Below, piece after piece: positions 63,844 through 64,000 of a stretch of DNA of 64,000 nucleotides. A model generated the notes under the pieces. The model made no database searches, was not told where the DNA came from, and saw only the letters and a list, made by a program, of their open reading frames with translations. The position numbers and the translations under genes were made by a program. Position 1 is the first letter of the stretch, and each line of letters begins with the position of its first letter. The stretch spans positions 1 to 64,000 of the forward strand of contig CAXAUZ010000022.1 of assembly GCA_963972525.1 (NCBI GenBank), written 5' to 3'. The stretch comes from Salinilacustrithrix sp003476595 (lineage in GTDB: Bacteria; Actinomycetota; Acidimicrobiia; Acidimicrobiales; Salinilacustritrichaceae).

Positions 63844-64000
63844 CGTCCGACACGCACCTCGTCGAGAACCTCCCGGGTGATGGCACGCGGCACGGACCAC
63901 GCTCGAGGCGCGGCTCGGCTCAGCGCTTCGGCGTTGGCCGAACGTCGTGCGACCTGCCCGAGCTCGTGGAGGACGTAGTCCGACAAGGAGATGCCTGCCA
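63840..64000 (-). CDS. Antitoxin-like protein, partial (continues past window end)
   Basis: The last ~53 residues of a minus-strand gene enter from the right edge. AGISLSDYVLHELGQVARRS resembles the FitA/VapB ribbon-helix-helix antitoxin type (AGxSLSxYxLxEL), followed by a helical toxin-binding tail that ends EVLDEVRVGR. The N-terminus lies beyond 64000. Its stop overlaps the start of the DUF6454-like gene rather than a PIN toxin, so it may be an orphan or the family relation may be superficial. Confidence 0.68.
   Translation of the reverse strand, partial: AGISLSDYVLHELGQVARRSANAEALSRAAPRAWSVPRAITREVLDEVRVGR

Overview
The window is very GC-rich, gene-dense actinobacterial DNA with strong G/C third-position bias, GTG starts and many 4-base start/stop overlaps. 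An S-(hydroxymethyl)mycothiol dehydrogenase, F420/deazaflavin-type reductases, a wax ester synthase/DGAT, bacterial Ku and SARP-type regulation point to Actinomycetota. The Thr-rich secreted-protein linkers and DUF4214 proteins make Acidimicrobiia (Iamiaceae-like) my best guess, but that is inference. I recognised no rRNA or tRNA gene and no CRISPR array. Apart from non-coding parts of the insertion sequence and the broken genes near 27 kb, no gene-free gap exceeds about 200 bases; the largest is 62,878-63,078.

Layout. 1-7.65 kb: one tightly packed, possibly single operon with the end of an unknown gene, two tandem membrane-anchored linalool dehydratase/isomerase (Ldi)-like genes, each followed by a translationally coupled ~41-residue protein of one new family, then pncC and nadE (NAD salvage and synthesis). 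7.7-13 kb: three small Asp/Glu-rich lipoprotein genes around a 1114-aa AAA/SARP-like regulator; two of them share a 19-base promoter element. 13-14.3 kb: an IS5-type element inserted exactly at the shared stop codons of two convergent genes. 14.3-26.9 kb: secreted lipase, Ddn-like reductase, GGDEF/EAL protein, two enoyl-CoA hydratases with pyruvate phosphate dikinase, DUF4214/M23-like exoprotein, ECF sigma factor, PAS/GGDEF protein. 26.9-28.3 kb: two decaying genes that have both lost their 5' ends at one junction. 28.3-31.6 kb: WS/DGAT with a histone-like tail, a DinB/MDMPI-like protein, a Cys-rich microprotein coupled to Ku.

31.7-37.2 kb: an operon of acyl-CoA carboxylase beta subunit, biotin carboxylase/BCCP alpha subunit and an AtuA-like protein, an arrangement that resembles branched or terpenoid acyl-CoA catabolism and may be functionally linked to the Ldi-like genes. 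37.3-42.9 kb: mycothiol-dependent formaldehyde detoxification pair, DUF559-like protein, hydrolases. Four copies of a 44-base palindrome lie between 33.3 and 40.3 kb. 43-46.5 kb: FtsX-type ABC exporter. 46.5-51.1 kb: siderophore/iron uptake operon. 51.2-57 kb: TetR and MFS efflux pump, DinB, IlvG-like TPP enzyme, PIG-L deacetylase, VOC protein. 57-64 kb: acyl-CoA ligase, three microproteins, PPOX reductase, XRE-cupin regulator divergent from a thioredoxin reductase-methyltransferase fusion, a VapBC module, a spacer-less tandem repeat, a DUF6454-like gene and a partial antitoxin.

The most unusual material is the duplicated Ldi-plus-microprotein cassette, two dispersed palindromic repeat families (one apparently inserted in frame in the biotin carboxylase domain), the Cys-rich partner of Ku, and the IS insertion whose target duplication rebuilt both stop codons.
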